Of a DNA stretch of 64,000 nt, positions 42,495 to 52,063 are shown piece after piece. The notes beneath the pieces are model-generated. The model made no database searches. It was not told the DNA's origin and saw only the letters and a program-made list of their open reading frames with translations. Source of the DNA: Arthrobacter sp. MYb229 (GTDB lineage Bacteria > Actinomycetota > Actinomycetes > Actinomycetales > Micrococcaceae); assembly GCF_002975405.1 (NCBI RefSeq), contig NZ_PCPS01000007.1:62001-126000 (forward strand). Reading direction: 5' to 3'. Positions within the stretch are counted from its first letter, which is position 1. Each line of letters opens with the position of its first letter. A program made the translations under genes and the position numbers.

Positions 42495-43595
42495 GTGGCG
42501 CATCAGTGGCGTGGAGTCATCCGCGAATATGCCGACCGGCTGCCGGTCGATGAGAACACCCAGGTCATCACGCTCGGCGAAGGCGGGACCCCGCTGGTCT
42601 TCGCCCCGGCGCTGAGCGAATTGACCGGATCGAGCGTCTATCTCAAGGTCGAGGGCATGAACCCGACCGGCTCCTTCAAGGACCGCGGCATGACCATGGC
42701 GATGACCGCCGCGGTGGCCGCCGGCGCCAAGGCCGTGGTCTGCGCCTCCACCGGCAACACCTCCGCCTCCGCCGCGGCCTACGCCACGCAGGCCGGGCTG
42801 AAGTGCGCGGTGCTCGTCCCGGAGGGCAAGATCTCCATGGGCAAGATGTCCCAGGCGATCGCGCACGGCGCGGACATCATCCAGATCGACGGCAACTTCG
42901 ACAACTGCCTGGACGTGGCCCGCAAGCTCAGCGAGAACTACCCGGTGTTCCTGGTGAACTCCGTGAATCCGGCGCGCATCGAAGGCCAGAAGACCGGCGC
43001 GTTCGAGGTCGTCGACTTCCTCGGCGACGCCCCGGACTACCATGTGCTTCCCGTCGGGAACGCGGGCAATATCACCGCCTACTGGAAGGGCTACAAGGAG
43101 TACGCGGCCGAGTACACCACCCAGGCCGGCGGCAAGCTGCCGGCGGTCTCCACGAAGACCCCGATCATGTGGGGCTTCCAGGCCGCGGGCGCCGCGCCGA
43201 TCGTGCTGGGCCACCCGGTCACCGAACCGGACACCATCGCCACCGCGATCCGCATCGGCAACCCGGCCAGCTGGGAGCAGGCCGAGGCCGCGCGCGATGA
43301 ATCCGGGGGACAGATCGATTCGGTGACCGACGAGGAAATCCTCGCCGCGCACCGCTGGCTCTCCTCCCGCGAGGGCGTGTTCGTGGAACCTGGTTCCGCC
43401 GCCGGGGTTGCCGGGCTGATCAAGCACCACGGCGCCGGCAACGTGCCGACGGGCAAGAAGATCGTCATCACCGTCACCGGCCACGGCCTGAAGGACCCGA
43501 ACTGGGCCCTGCAGAACCCGGACGGCACCACGGTGGAACCGACCAAGGTCGGCTTCGACGTGGTCGAAGTTGCCACCGCCCTGGGCCTGGCCTAA
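42495..43595 (+). CDS. thrC: threonine synthase
   Basis: ThrC converts O-phosphohomoserine to threonine with PLP. The 366-residue short-type enzyme has the PLP lysine in [29 protein letters not shown], the phosphate-binding [15 protein letters not shown] and the late [11 protein letters not shown]. The GTG start abuts the hom stop, so the two are coupled. A 15-pair hairpin separates it from thrB. Confidence 0.97.
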   Translation: MAHQWRGVIREYADRLPVDENTQVITLGEGGTPLVFAPALSELTGSSVYLKVEGMNPTGSFKDRGMTMAMTAAVAAGAKAVVCASTGNTSASAAAYATQAGLKCAVLVPEGKISMGKMSQAIAHGADIIQIDGNFDNCLDVARKLSENYPVFLVNSVNPARIEGQKTGAFEVVDFLGDAPDYHVLPVGNAGNITAYWKGYKEYAAEYTTQAGGKLPAVSTKTPIMWGFQAAGAAPIVLGHPVTEPDTIATAIRIGNPASWEQAEAARDESGGQIDSVTDEEILAAHRWLSSREGVFVEPGSAAGVAGLIKHHGAGNVPTGKKIVITVTGHGLKDPNWALQNPDGTTVEPTKVGFDVVEVATALGLA

Positions 43596-43606
43596 AAAAT
43601 GCAGCA

Positions 43607-43643
43607 TCGGCCCGCCGCATCATCCCTCGATGCGGCGGGCCGA
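43607..43643 (+). terminator. 15-pair hairpin between thrC and thrB
   Basis: TCGGCCCGCCGCATC (43607-43621) pairs perfectly with GATGCGGCGGGCCGA (43629-43643), loop of seven. No U-tract. It may attenuate or stabilise; thrB continues in the same direction 57 bases later. Confidence 0.65.
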
Positions 43644-43699
43644 GCACTATCCGAGCCAAGAATGATACGCCGATGAACCCCGAACTTCTCGAAGGAACC

Positions 43700-44632
43700 A
43701 TGACGCAGCAGATAGCCCTGGGCCAGCACCTCATCGTGGCCCCTCCGGCCACCAGTGCAAACCTCGGCCCGGGCTTCGACTCGCTGGGCCTGGCGCTGGA
43801 ATACCGCGACCGCCTCGAAATCCGCACGGTAGAGCAGAGCTCCGTGACGCTGACCGGGCAGGGCGCGGACACGCTGCCCACGGACGAGTCGCACCTGATC
43901 ATCGCGCAGATGCACGGCTACTGGAAGGCGCGCGGTTTCGCTCCGGTGGGCATCGAGCTGAAGGCGGAGAACAATATCGAGCATGCCCGCGGCATGGGAT
44001 CCTCCGCCGCGGCCATCGTTGCCGCCTTCGCCGCCGCCGACGCCTTGCTCCCGGAAGATGCGCGCGGCGGCATCGACGCCATCTTCCAGGCCGCCGCCGC
44101 CTGGGAGGGGCACCCGGATAACGTGGCCCCGGCCGTGTACGGGGGATTGAGCATTTCCACCACCGATGCGGCAGGTAGCTTCACCACGGTGGCCGTGCCG
44201 CTGCACCCGGCGGTGCGCGCGGTGCTCGCCGTGCCCTCGAACGGGCTCTCCACCGAGGCCGCCCGCGGGGTGCTGCCGGCGCAGATCGACCACGCGCAGG
44301 CCTCGGCGAACTCCGCCAGCGCCGCGCTGCTCATCCACGCGCTGAGCAATGACCCAAGCCAGCTGCTCGGCGGAACCCGGGACTACCTGCACCAGGACTA
44401 CCGGGCGGTGGCCATGCCCGAAAGCGCCGCGCTGCTGCGCGCCTTGCGCGGGAATTCGCTGGCCGCGGTGGTCTCCGGGGCCGGTCCCACGATCTTGACC
44501 CTGGTCTCCGATGAGGCCCAGCTGCAGGCCGCCCGCGCCGTAATCGAGTCATTCGCCACAGGATCTTCGGTGTCGTGGAGCATTAAAGTGCCCGAACTGG
44601 CCAAGAACGGTGTTACAGTAGAAGTGCTGTAA
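43700..44632 (+). CDS. thrB: homoserine kinase
   Basis: ThrB, a GHMP kinase, phosphorylates homoserine before threonine synthase acts. The 310-residue protein has APPATSANLGPGFDSLGLAL, the ATP loop ARGMGSSAAAIVAAFAA and AAVVSGAGPTILTLVSDEA. I prefer ATG 43700, preceded by GAAGGAAC at short spacing, over an ATG nine codons earlier that has no ribosome-binding site. Its order after thrC is typical of actinobacteria. Confidence 0.96.
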   Translation: MTQQIALGQHLIVAPPATSANLGPGFDSLGLALEYRDRLEIRTVEQSSVTLTGQGADTLPTDESHLIIAQMHGYWKARGFAPVGIELKAENNIEHARGMGSSAAAIVAAFAAADALLPEDARGGIDAIFQAAAAWEGHPDNVAPAVYGGLSISTTDAAGSFTTVAVPLHPAVRAVLAVPSNGLSTEAARGVLPAQIDHAQASANSASAALLIHALSNDPSQLLGGTRDYLHQDYRAVAMPESAALLRALRGNSLAAVVSGAGPTILTLVSDEAQLQAARAVIESFATGSSVSWSIKVPELAKNGVTVEVL

Positions 44633-44962
44633 CACTCACGGCAGACCGGATTGCTGAGCGCATTGCGCAGTAATGAATCCACTTGGCCAGTGTTGATCGG
44701 GCGAAATCGGTTTACCGAACTTTCGTTCGTCCAGCCGTTCCGGATCTTTTCTGCAGTTCGCAGCACCTCTGATATCCCACGTTTGTGCACTCCTCGTGCC
44801 GTCGAGATATCAACCTTTTAAGTCCAGCGTTTGCCTTACACAATCTTTTAGCGTGAGCGGCCTGGATGGCGTGACGACCATCGAATCTCGGTCGTGACGC
44901 CTATACATACGGCACAGTGGGTTGCTTGAACCAGCCCATCCTACGAGTCAGAAGGAACTTTC
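44633..44962 (+). other. long rho leader with an inverted repeat
   Basis: No gene is supported in these 330 bases. The most distinct element is GGCGTGACGACC (44868-44879) facing GGTCGTGACGCC (44890-44901): twelve positions with one mismatch. It sits directly before TATACA (44902-44907), which resembles a -10 box. It could be an operator or an RNA stem in the rho leader. AGAAGGAAC near 44950 is the ribosome-binding site. Confidence 0.45.
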
Positions 44963-47296
44963 GTGACCGAAACCACAAGCCTCAACGAAGGCGTGGACAC
45001 TAAGACTTCCGAAACCAAGAGCGCCGGCCTGGCCTCTTTGAAGATGACCCAGCTCCAGCAGCTGGCCTCCCAACTAGGCATTACCGGCGGATCGCGCATG
45101 CGCAAGGCCGATCTGGTGAAATCCATTGGCGATCATCAGCGCGGTGGCTCTGTAGCCTCCAAGGAAACCGGCAAGGAATCCGCCAAGGCAGCCAAGGCTC
45201 CGGCCAAGGAGCAGAGCGAAACCGCCGAAAAGGCTCCTGCGAAGAAGGCGGCGGCCAAGGCCCCGCGCGGTCGTCGCGCACCTAAGGCCGAGGCCGAAGC
45301 GCCAACTCAGGGCGAGGCTTCGACCCAGGCGGCAGCTCCGGCAGCTGCGGCAGAGCCGAAGACCGAGCAGGCCGAAAAGCCAGTGCGGGCACGTCGCACC
45401 TCGCGTCGCGTCACCGACTCGGGCAAGATCAGCGCTCCGGCAGCCGAAGGCGGCGAAACTCCGCAGCCAGCGGCCGAGCAGGCTCCGGCCGCGAAGGCCG
45501 AGCAGACGCAGGCTCCGCGCCAGCGTCGTAACTCGCGTGCGAAGGCCGAACCGGTCGCCGCGGAGAACACCGAAGCCGCTGCGGAAGCCAAAGCAGATGC
45601 TGGCGCATCGGCCCCGGCCGCCGAGGGCGAAAACCAGCCGGAGGCCCGCGAAGAGCGGCGCGAACGCGGCAACCGCCGGGAACGCAATTCCAATCGTCGC
45701 GAGCGCAACGCCGACCGTGGCGAGCGCACCGAGCGCAGCGAGGCCGATACCGACCGCAACGATCGCGAAGAGCGCGGCGAACGCGGCAACAACCGCAACG
45801 AGCGTGAAGAGCGCGGCAACAACCGCAACGAGCGCGAAGAGCGTGGCGAGCGCGCCAACGACCGCAATGACCGGCGTGAGCGCAGCAACGACCGCAATAG
45901 CGACCGCAACAACGAGCGCAACGACGAGCAGGGCGCAAACGACTCCGAAGACCGCAATGAGCGTTCCAACGATCGCAATGACCGCAATGCCGAGCGCAGC
46001 GAACGCAACCGCAACCGCCGCGAACGCAACCGCGGGGACCGGAACGACCGCAGCGATCGTAACGACCGCAATGATCGTAACGATCGCAACGACCGGAACA
46101 ACCGCAACCGCCGCAACCGCCGTGATGACCTGGACGAGCCACAGCTGAGCGAAGACGATGTCTTGCTGCCGGTGGCTGGCATCCTGGACGTGCTGGAGAA
46201 CTACGCGTTCGTCCGCACCTCCGGTTACCTGCCAGGCCAGAACGACATCTACGTCACCCTGGGCCAGGTCAAGAAGTACAACCTGCGCAAGGGCGATGCG
46301 ATCGTCGGTGCGGTCCGCGCTCCACGCGATGGCGAAACCCCGAATCCGCGCCAGAAGTTCAACGCCCTGGTGCAGCTGACTTCGGTGAACGGCAAGAAGC
46401 CCGAAGACAACAAGGAGCGCGTCGAGTTCAACAAGCTCGTCCCGCTGTACCCAACCGAGCGCCTGCGCCTGGAAACCGATCCGAAGCTGGTCGGCCCACG
46501 TGTGATCGACCTGGTCGCCCCGATCGGCAAGGGCCAGCGTGGCCTGATCGTTTCGCCTCCGAAGGCCGGCAAGACCCTGATCCTGCAGGCTATCGCGAAC
46601 GCGATCACCATCAACAACCCAGAAGTGCACCTGATGATGGTGCTCGTTGATGAGCGTCCCGAAGAAGTCACCGACATGCAGCGCACCGTGAAGGGCGAGG
46701 TCATCGCCTCCACCTTCGACCGTCCGGCAGATGACCACACCACCGTCGCCGAGCTCGCCATCGAGCGCGCCAAGCGCCTGGTGGAAATGGGCATGGACGT
46801 CGTGGTCTTGCTTGACTCGATGACCCGCCTGGGCCGTGCGTACAACCTGGCCGCTCCTGCTTCCGGACGTATCCTGTCCGGCGGTGTGGATTCGGCCGCG
46901 CTGTACCCGCCGAAGCGCTTCTTCGGTGCCGCCCGCAATATCGAGAACGGCGGCTCGCTGACCATTCTGGCCACCGCGCTGGTGGAGACCGGGTCCAAGA
47001 TGGACGAGGTCATCTTCGAGGAGTTCAAGGGCACCGGCAACATGGAGCTGCGCCTTTCGCGCAAGCTCGCCGACAAGCGCATCTTCCCGGCGGTCGACGT
47101 CAACGAGTCCTCGACTCGCCGCGAAGAGCAGCTGATGAGCGCCGAAGAGGTGCGCATCATGTGGCGCCTGCGCCGGATGCTCTCGGGCATCGATCCGCAG
47201 CAGGCCCTCGAGGTGCTCACCGGCAAGATTCGCGAAACCGAATCGAACGCCGAATTCTTGATGCTGGTCAACAAGACCACTCCCAACAAGGATTAG
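44963..47296 (+). CDS. rho: transcription termination factor Rho with large charged insert
   Basis: Rho is the hexameric RNA-translocating ATPase that ends transcription. The 777-residue protein is much longer than E. coli Rho (419). An N-terminal Rho_N helix domain (about 20-60) is followed by Ala/Lys/Glu-rich sequence and a disordered Arg/Asn/Asp/Glu-rich insert (about 225-390), then the cold-shock-like RNA domain, Walker A SPPKAGKT (about 532) and Walker B DVVVLLDSMTRLGRAYN (about 610). Such inserts occur in high-GC Gram-positives, where they help Rho act on structured RNA. GTG 44963 has AGAAGGAAC upstream. Confidence 0.97.
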   Translation: MTETTSLNEGVDTKTSETKSAGLASLKMTQLQQLASQLGITGGSRMRKADLVKSIGDHQRGGSVASKETGKESAKAAKAPAKEQSETAEKAPAKKAAAKAPRGRRAPKAEAEAPTQGEASTQAAAPAAAAEPKTEQAEKPVRARRTSRRVTDSGKISAPAAEGGETPQPAAEQAPAAKAEQTQAPRQRRNSRAKAEPVAAENTEAAAEAKADAGASAPAAEGENQPEAREERRERGNRRERNSNRRERNADRGERTERSEADTDRNDREERGERGNNRNEREERGNNRNEREERGERANDRNDRRERSNDRNSDRNNERNDEQGANDSEDRNERSNDRNDRNAERSERNRNRRERNRGDRNDRSDRNDRNDRNDRNDRNNRNRRNRRDDLDEPQLSEDDVLLPVAGILDVLENYAFVRTSGYLPGQNDIYVTLGQVKKYNLRKGDAIVGAVRAPRDGETPNPRQKFNALVQLTSVNGKKPEDNKERVEFNKLVPLYPTERLRLETDPKLVGPRVIDLVAPIGKGQRGLIVSPPKAGKTLILQAIANAITINNPEVHLMMVLVDERPEEVTDMQRTVKGEVIASTFDRPADDHTTVAELAIERAKRLVEMGMDVVVLLDSMTRLGRAYNLAAPASGRILSGGVDSAALYPPKRFFGAARNIENGGSLTILATALVETGSKMDEVIFEEFKGTGNMELRLSRKLADKRIFPAVDVNESSTRREEQLMSAEEVRIMWRLRRMLSGIDPQQALEVLTGKIRETESNAEFLMLVNKTTPNKD

Positions 47297-47310
47297 CACC
47301 CCTGACCGCC

Positions 47311-47357
47311 ATGGCGTTCAGGCAGTCGGCATTTCACGCCGACCGCCTGGACGCCAT
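47311..47357 (+). terminator. hairpin between rho and prfA
   Basis: ATGGCGTTCAGGC (47311-47323) pairs with GCCTGGACGCCAT (47345-47357), one wobble, and an inner GTCGGC/GCCGAC extends it. No T-tract; probably a terminator or processing stem. Confidence 0.6.
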
Positions 47358-47444
47358 CGGCGCGTCACACGACATAGACTTTGACTACAGCGCGCGACGC
47401 ACGATCCGTGGGCCGGGCAACGCATAACAGGAAGAACAGCCAAC

Positions 47445-48521
47445 ATGTTTGAATCCGTCAAGACGCTACTTGAGGAGCACGCCGCGATTCAGGCGGAGCT
47501 TTCAGACCCAGCAGTCTACGCCGACCAGGCCAAGGCCCGCAAGCTCGGACGACGTTCGGCTCAGCTCAAGGGCATCGTCGACGCGTACAACAAGTGGAAG
47601 CAGGCCACCGAGGATCTGGAAGCCGCGCAGGAAATGGCCGATGAGGATCCGGAGTTCGCCGAAGAGGTTGAAACCCTCAAGGTGGCCTTGCCCGAGCTGG
47701 AGGAGAAGCTGCGCCGCCTGCTGATCCCGCGCGACCCGAACGACGCACGCGACGTGATCCTGGAGGTCAAGGGCGGCGAAGGCGGCGACGAGGCGGCCCT
47801 GTTCGCCGCGGACCTGCTGCGCATGTACACCCGCTTCGCCGAGCACAAGGGCTGGAAGGTGGAGATGATCTCCTTCAACGAGTCCGATCTGGGCGGCTAC
47901 AAGGACGCCCAGGTGGCGATCAAGGGCAAGTCCAACGACCCGGCCGAAGGCGTCTACGCGCAGCTGAAGTTCGAGGGCGGCGTGCACCGCGTGCAGCGCG
48001 TGCCGCAGACCGAGTCCCAGGGCCGCATCCACACCTCGGCCGCCGGCGTGCTGGTGCTGCCCGAGGTGGACGAGCCCGAAGAGGTGGACATCCACGCGAA
48101 CGACCTGAAGGTCGACGTGTACCGTTCCTCCGGCCCCGGCGGGCAGTCCGTGAACACCACCGACTCCGCGGTGCGCCTGACCCACATCCCCACCGGCATC
48201 GTGGTCGCCATGCAGAACGAGAAGTCGCAGATCCAGAACCGCGAAGCCGCGATGCGCGTGCTGCGTTCGCGCCTGCTGGCCCACCAGCAGCAGATCATCG
48301 ACGAAGAGAACTCCGCCGTGCGTGCCAGCCAGATCCGCACCATGGACCGTTCCGAGCGCATCCGCACCTACAACTACCCGGAAAACCGCGTCGCGGATCA
48401 CCGCACCGGCTACAAGGCGTACAACCTGGATGCGGTGATGGACGGCGAGTTGGCTCCGGTGATCGAATCCTGCATCCAGCTCGATGAAGAAGAGCGCCTG
48501 GCGGCGCTGGGCGAACGCTAA
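47445..48521 (+). CDS. prfA: peptide chain release factor 1 (RF1)
   Basis: RF1 recognises UAA and UAG. The 358 residues include the RF1 stop-codon tripeptide region [16 protein letters not shown] (PQT in place of PAT/PVT) and the catalytic GGQ loop [17 protein letters not shown] at about residues 227-243. The C-terminal [20 protein letters not shown] is typical. ATG 47445 follows AGGAAGA. The next gene, prmC, methylates the GGQ glutamine of this factor. Confidence 0.97.
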   Translation: MFESVKTLLEEHAAIQAELSDPAVYADQAKARKLGRRSAQLKGIVDAYNKWKQATEDLEAAQEMADEDPEFAEEVETLKVALPELEEKLRRLLIPRDPNDARDVILEVKGGEGGDEAALFAADLLRMYTRFAEHKGWKVEMISFNESDLGGYKDAQVAIKGKSNDPAEGVYAQLKFEGGVHRVQRVPQTESQGRIHTSAAGVLVLPEVDEPEEVDIHANDLKVDVYRSSGPGGQSVNTTDSAVRLTHIPTGIVVAMQNEKSQIQNREAAMRVLRSRLLAHQQQIIDEENSAVRASQIRTMDRSERIRTYNYPENRVADHRTGYKAYNLDAVMDGELAPVIESCIQLDEEERLAALGER

Positions 48522-48539
48522 GCGGCAAAGAGCCATAGC

Positions 48540-49412
48540 GTGGAGCAGCTGAATACCGCGCGGCGGGCCGCCGCCGCGGTTCTCTCCGACGCCGGGGTGC
48601 CAAGCCCCGGCGTCGATGCCGACCTCTTGCTGTGCTTCGTCACCGGGGACAGCCGTGCCGAGCTCAAATTGCGCGAGCTGCGCGGGGAAAACCTCGACGA
48701 GGCACAGTACGCACAATATCTGGACCTTGTAGACCGACGGGCGCGGCGCATCCCGCTGCAGCACCTGACCGGCGAGGGCCATTTCCGCTACCTGACCCTG
48801 CAGGTCGGGCCCGGGGTATTCTCGCCGCGCCCGGAAACCGAGTCGGTGGTGCAGGTAGGTCTGGACTTCATCGGCTCGCTACAAGGTTCACGTTGTGTAG
48901 ACCTGTGCTCCGGGTCCGGGGCGATCGCCGCCGCGCTGGCCACCGAACTGAGCGCATCCACCGTGTGGGCGGTGGAACTCTCCGCCGAGGCGATCGGCTA
49001 TACCCGGGCGAACTGCGAACCGCTGGGCGTGAGAGTCCTGCACCAGGACGCGGCGCAGCTGCCCGTTGCCCTGCACCGAACCATGGACCTGGTGATTTCG
49101 AACCCGCCGTACATCCCGCCCAACGCGATCCCGCGCGAGGTCGAGGTGCGCGAGCACGACCCGCAGATGGCGCTGTACGGGCTGGGCAGCGACGGGCTGC
49201 GGATCCCGCGGGCGGTTTCCGCCGAAGCCCTGCGGCTGCTGCGCCCGGGCGGCATGTACGTGATGGAACACGCGGAGGTGCAAGCCGCCAGCGCCGCCGC
49301 GATGCTGGACGAACTGGGTTTCGAGGCGGTCACCGGGCACCAAGACCTCACCGGACGGGCGCGAGCCACCAGCGGCCTTGCCCCGTTATCCTCCGACCGC
49401 ATGAAAGAATAA
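48540..49412 (+). CDS. prmC: release factor glutamine methyltransferase PrmC
   Basis: PrmC N5-methylates the GGQ glutamine of RF1 and RF2 using S-adenosylmethionine. The 290-residue protein has an N-terminal helical domain, RRIPLQHLTGEGHFRYL, FSPRPETESVV, the SAM loop VDLCSGSGAIAAALATE and the catalytic NPPY (about residues 188-191). LSSDRMKE ends the protein. The GTG start lies 18 bases after prfA, so factor and modifier are co-expressed. Confidence 0.96.
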   Translation: MEQLNTARRAAAAVLSDAGVPSPGVDADLLLCFVTGDSRAELKLRELRGENLDEAQYAQYLDLVDRRARRIPLQHLTGEGHFRYLTLQVGPGVFSPRPETESVVQVGLDFIGSLQGSRCVDLCSGSGAIAAALATELSASTVWAVELSAEAIGYTRANCEPLGVRVLHQDAAQLPVALHRTMDLVISNPPYIPPNAIPREVEVREHDPQMALYGLGSDGLRIPRAVSAEALRLLRPGGMYVMEHAEVQAASAAAMLDELGFEAVTGHQDLTGRARATSGLAPLSSDRMKE

Positions 49413-49416
49413 ACCC

Positions 49417-50103
49417 GTGAGCACAACATTTGATGTCAGCAACGCAGAGCAGCGCGCCGCAGCGATCACCGCAGCCAAGGAAACCCTCGGCGAGAAGCGC
49501 TGCATCGTCCTACCCACCGACACCGTCTACGGGATCGGCGCCGACGCATTCAGCCCGCAGGGCGTCGCCATGCTGATGGCCTCCAAGGGCCGCTCACGCA
49601 ATATGCCGCCTCCCGTGCTGATCGCCCAGGTCGCCACCATGGACGGGCTCGCCCGGGACATCCCCGATGAAGCCCGCAAGCTCGCCGAGGCCTTCTGGCC
49701 CGGCGCACTGACCCTCATCCTGCAGGCACAGCCCTCGCTGACCTGGGATCTGGGGGAGACCCGCGGCACCGTCGCGCTGCGCGTGCCCAACGACGACACC
49801 GCGCTGGAACTGCTTGGCGCCACCGGACCGCTGGCCGTCTCCTCGGCCAACCGCACCGGCCAGCCGGCGGCGACCACCGTGGACGAGGCGATCGCGCAGC
49901 TCGGCGAGAGCGTGGACGTGTACCTCGACGGCGGCGCGCGCGGCAGCTCCGATGGCGGCGCCACCCTGCCTTCGACCATCGTCGACGCCACCGGCGAGAC
50001 CCTCCGCGTGGTCCGCGCCGGCGCCATCGACATCGGCGAACTGCGCGTCGTGGTCCCGAACATTGCGGATGTGGAGCCCCAGGCTCCGAGCCAGGACGCA
50101 TGA
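49417..50103 (+). CDS. tsaC: L-threonylcarbamoyladenylate synthase (TsaC/Sua5 family)
   Basis: The enzyme makes threonylcarbamoyl-AMP from threonine, bicarbonate and ATP for the t6A37 modification of tRNAs. The 228-residue product has CIVLPTDTVYGIGADAFS, SKGRSRNMPPPVLIA, FWPGALTLILQA, VALRVPNDD and the SANRTGQPAATT loop. It lacks the extra Sua5 domain, so TsaC-type length. The GTG start at 49417 lies four bases after prmC, and the stop overlaps the next gene by 4 nt. Confidence 0.94.
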   Translation: MSTTFDVSNAEQRAAAITAAKETLGEKRCIVLPTDTVYGIGADAFSPQGVAMLMASKGRSRNMPPPVLIAQVATMDGLARDIPDEARKLAEAFWPGALTLILQAQPSLTWDLGETRGTVALRVPNDDTALELLGATGPLAVSSANRTGQPAATTVDEAIAQLGESVDVYLDGGARGSSDGGATLPSTIVDATGETLRVVRAGAIDIGELRVVVPNIADVEPQAPSQDA

Positions 50104-51218
50104 GAAGCTACGTCCTGCTGATCGCGTTCAGCTTCGCCACCTCCTTTTTGCTGACCCCGATCATCCGTTCGATCGGCCACCGCTTCACCCGCAGCCAAAT
50201 GGTGCGCGAACGCGACCAGCACAACGCGCCGATCGTGAAATTCGGCGGGTTGGCGATCATGATCGCCTTCGGCGCCGGGCTCTGGCTGGCCAGCCACTTC
50301 AGCTTCTTCGCCGGGGTCTTCGAAAACGGGCTGACCATCCGCGGCATCGCCATCGCACTGGTGATGATCGCGCTGCTCGGGCTGTGGGATGACGTCGGCG
50401 ACCTGCGCTGGTACTACAAGGCGGCAGGCCAGGTGGCCATCGGCGCGGTGATCGCCGGACACGGCATCCTGATCCGCTCGCTGCCGGTTGGCACCTGGCG
50501 GATCGAGGAGCCCTGGGCACAGGGAGCCCTGACGGTGTTTCTGGTCGTGCTGACCATGAACGCCATCAACTTCTCCGACGGGCTCGACGGGCTCGCCGCG
50601 GGCCTGGCCGCTATCGGCGCGGCCACCTTCTTCCTCTACTCCTACATCCTGGCCACCCATGTGAGTGCCGATGACTACGCGAATGTCGGAGCGCTGCTTT
50701 GCGCTTTGTTACTCGGTGCGTGTGTGGGATTCCTGCCACATAATTTCAACCCCGCGAACATCTTCATGGGGGAGACCGGGGTGCTGACCATCGGGCTGAT
50801 CCTGTCGGTTTCGGCCATCGCGGTCACCGGCGACGTGCAGGGGCTCGATGCCCATCGTTTCCGCAATGTGCCGGCCTACATGCCGATGGTGCTGCCGATG
50901 GTGATCGTCTTCCTGCCGGTGCTCGATCTGAGCCTCTCGGTGGTGCGCCGCCTGCTCAACAAGCGCTCGCCCTTCTCCCCGGATTCCAAGCACATCCACC
51001 ACCGCATGCTCTCCCAGGGCCACTCGGTGCGCAAAAGTGTGGTGTTGCTCTACATCTGGGCGGCATTGGTGGCCGCTACGGTCGTATCGATCGCCTTCAT
51101 ACCGCTGGTCATCTTGATCCCGGTCATCGTGATTCTGGTTATCGGAGCCGCCTTGCTCACCTGGTGGCCGCTGGTCTCGGTGCGTTACACCAACCTTCGG
51201 GCCAAGCTCGGGAAGTAA
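50100..51218 (+). CDS. undecaprenyl-phosphate GlcNAc-1-phosphate transferase (WecA/TagO/MraY family)
   Basis: The 372-residue protein has about ten transmembrane helices and the family motifs DQHNAPIVKFGGLAIM, the Asp pair in LLGLWDDVGDL, NAINFSDGLDGLAAG, NIFMGETG and the His-rich HIHHRMLSQGHS. It would move a sugar-1-phosphate from UDP-sugar to decaprenyl phosphate, starting synthesis of a cell-wall polymer or linkage unit (WecA/Rv1302-like). ATG 50100 overlaps the tsaC stop (ATGA). Its place just before the atp operon is conserved in actinobacteria. Confidence 0.93.
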   Translation: MRSYVLLIAFSFATSFLLTPIIRSIGHRFTRSQMVRERDQHNAPIVKFGGLAIMIAFGAGLWLASHFSFFAGVFENGLTIRGIAIALVMIALLGLWDDVGDLRWYYKAAGQVAIGAVIAGHGILIRSLPVGTWRIEEPWAQGALTVFLVVLTMNAINFSDGLDGLAAGLAAIGAATFFLYSYILATHVSADDYANVGALLCALLLGACVGFLPHNFNPANIFMGETGVLTIGLILSVSAIAVTGDVQGLDAHRFRNVPAYMPMVLPMVIVFLPVLDLSLSVVRRLLNKRSPFSPDSKHIHHRMLSQGHSVRKSVVLLYIWAALVAATVVSIAFIPLVILIPVIVILVIGAALLTWWPLVSVRYTNLRAKLGK

Positions 51219-51246
51219 CCAGAACCCAAGCAGTTTCTATCTCGTG

Positions 51247-51252
51247 TAGAAT
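51247..51252 (+). promoter_or_regulatory. candidate -10 box for the atp operon
   Basis: GTGTAGAATTC contains TAGAAT, near consensus. Transcription from about 51259 would give a leader of about 105 bases to the AtpI-like gene. The -35 is unclear. Confidence 0.45.
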
Positions 51253-51363
51253 TCATGGTGGATCATCTCCCGCGAGGGTAATAACCGTGCGGGGGAAATG
51301 AGTATCATCAGCATCATCCGGTGCCCGATGGATCGTCGAAAGTGAACAGAGGAGGATGCGGAG

Positions 51364-51798
51364 ATGAATTCACGTTCTGACCGCATAACCGCCTCTGCCG
51401 CTCCGAAGTCCATCTGGCTGCCAATTCTTGGTATCTCCGTGCTGTACTCGTTGATCGCAACGGCCGCATTTTTCCTGATTTCGTGGCTGCTTGCAGATTT
51501 GCGATACGCACTTTCCGGGGCGTTTGCCGCCGGCTTAGTGATCGGCTTCTTCGCCGTCAGCATCTTGATTGCTGAGGCCGCCGGACGAATCCGCAGCACG
51601 TGGGCGATGCCCGCGTTTCTGGGAACATTCGTCATCAAGGTATTTGGCATTGCCTTCGTGCTGTTGAACCTGGGGTTGCCCGAATGGGTCAACCGTCAGG
51701 GATTCGTGCTCGCAGCTGCGGTCTCACTCGTTGCCTGGCAGGTCGGCGAGGTTCGCGCCTTCATGAAGACGCGCCTTGCCATCTACAACGAGTCATAG
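51364..51798 (+). CDS. AtpI-like membrane protein at the head of the atp operon
   Basis: The 144-residue protein has four hydrophobic helices (about 18-45, 50-72, 82-104, 110-130) and short polar ends. Position, size and topology match the ATP synthase protein I-type genes that precede atpB and help assemble the c-ring in other bacteria; sequence identity to AtpI is not obvious. GGAGGATGCGGAG upstream supplies the ribosome-binding site. A 265-base gap, with a possible internal -10 (TAGGCT, 51845-51850), separates it from atpB. Confidence 0.65.
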   Translation: MNSRSDRITASAAPKSIWLPILGISVLYSLIATAAFFLISWLLADLRYALSGAFAAGLVIGFFAVSILIAEAAGRIRSTWAMPAFLGTFVIKVFGIAFVLLNLGLPEWVNRQGFVLAAAVSLVAWQVGEVRAFMKTRLAIYNES

Positions 51799-51844
51799 AC
51801 ATTTAGCCCGCGACGTTTATGTCATGGGTGAGCTGTGAGTTTGA

Positions 51845-51850
51845 TAGGCT
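51845..51850 (+). promoter_or_regulatory. possible internal -10 box ahead of atpB
   Basis: TTTGATAGGCTTAC contains TAGGCT about 215 bases before atpB. No clear -35. The rest of 51799-52063 shows no gene. Confidence 0.3.
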
Positions 51851-52063
51851 TACTACGGGTCATTTTCGGCAATTCGTTTAAATACGAGGGGCCGTCTCCG
51901 AAAGGCATTCTCAGGGGAACCTGAGGGTGGCACTTCATCAACGTCGATGTGCTATGCAAAAGCGCTGATGGAACCCGTTTGATTTTTTCTTCACAAGGTG
52001 AGAGGCAGTTACCGCCAGTCACCGCCTTTTGCCCGTGACCGTTACTGCAGAGAGGACAGCGCG

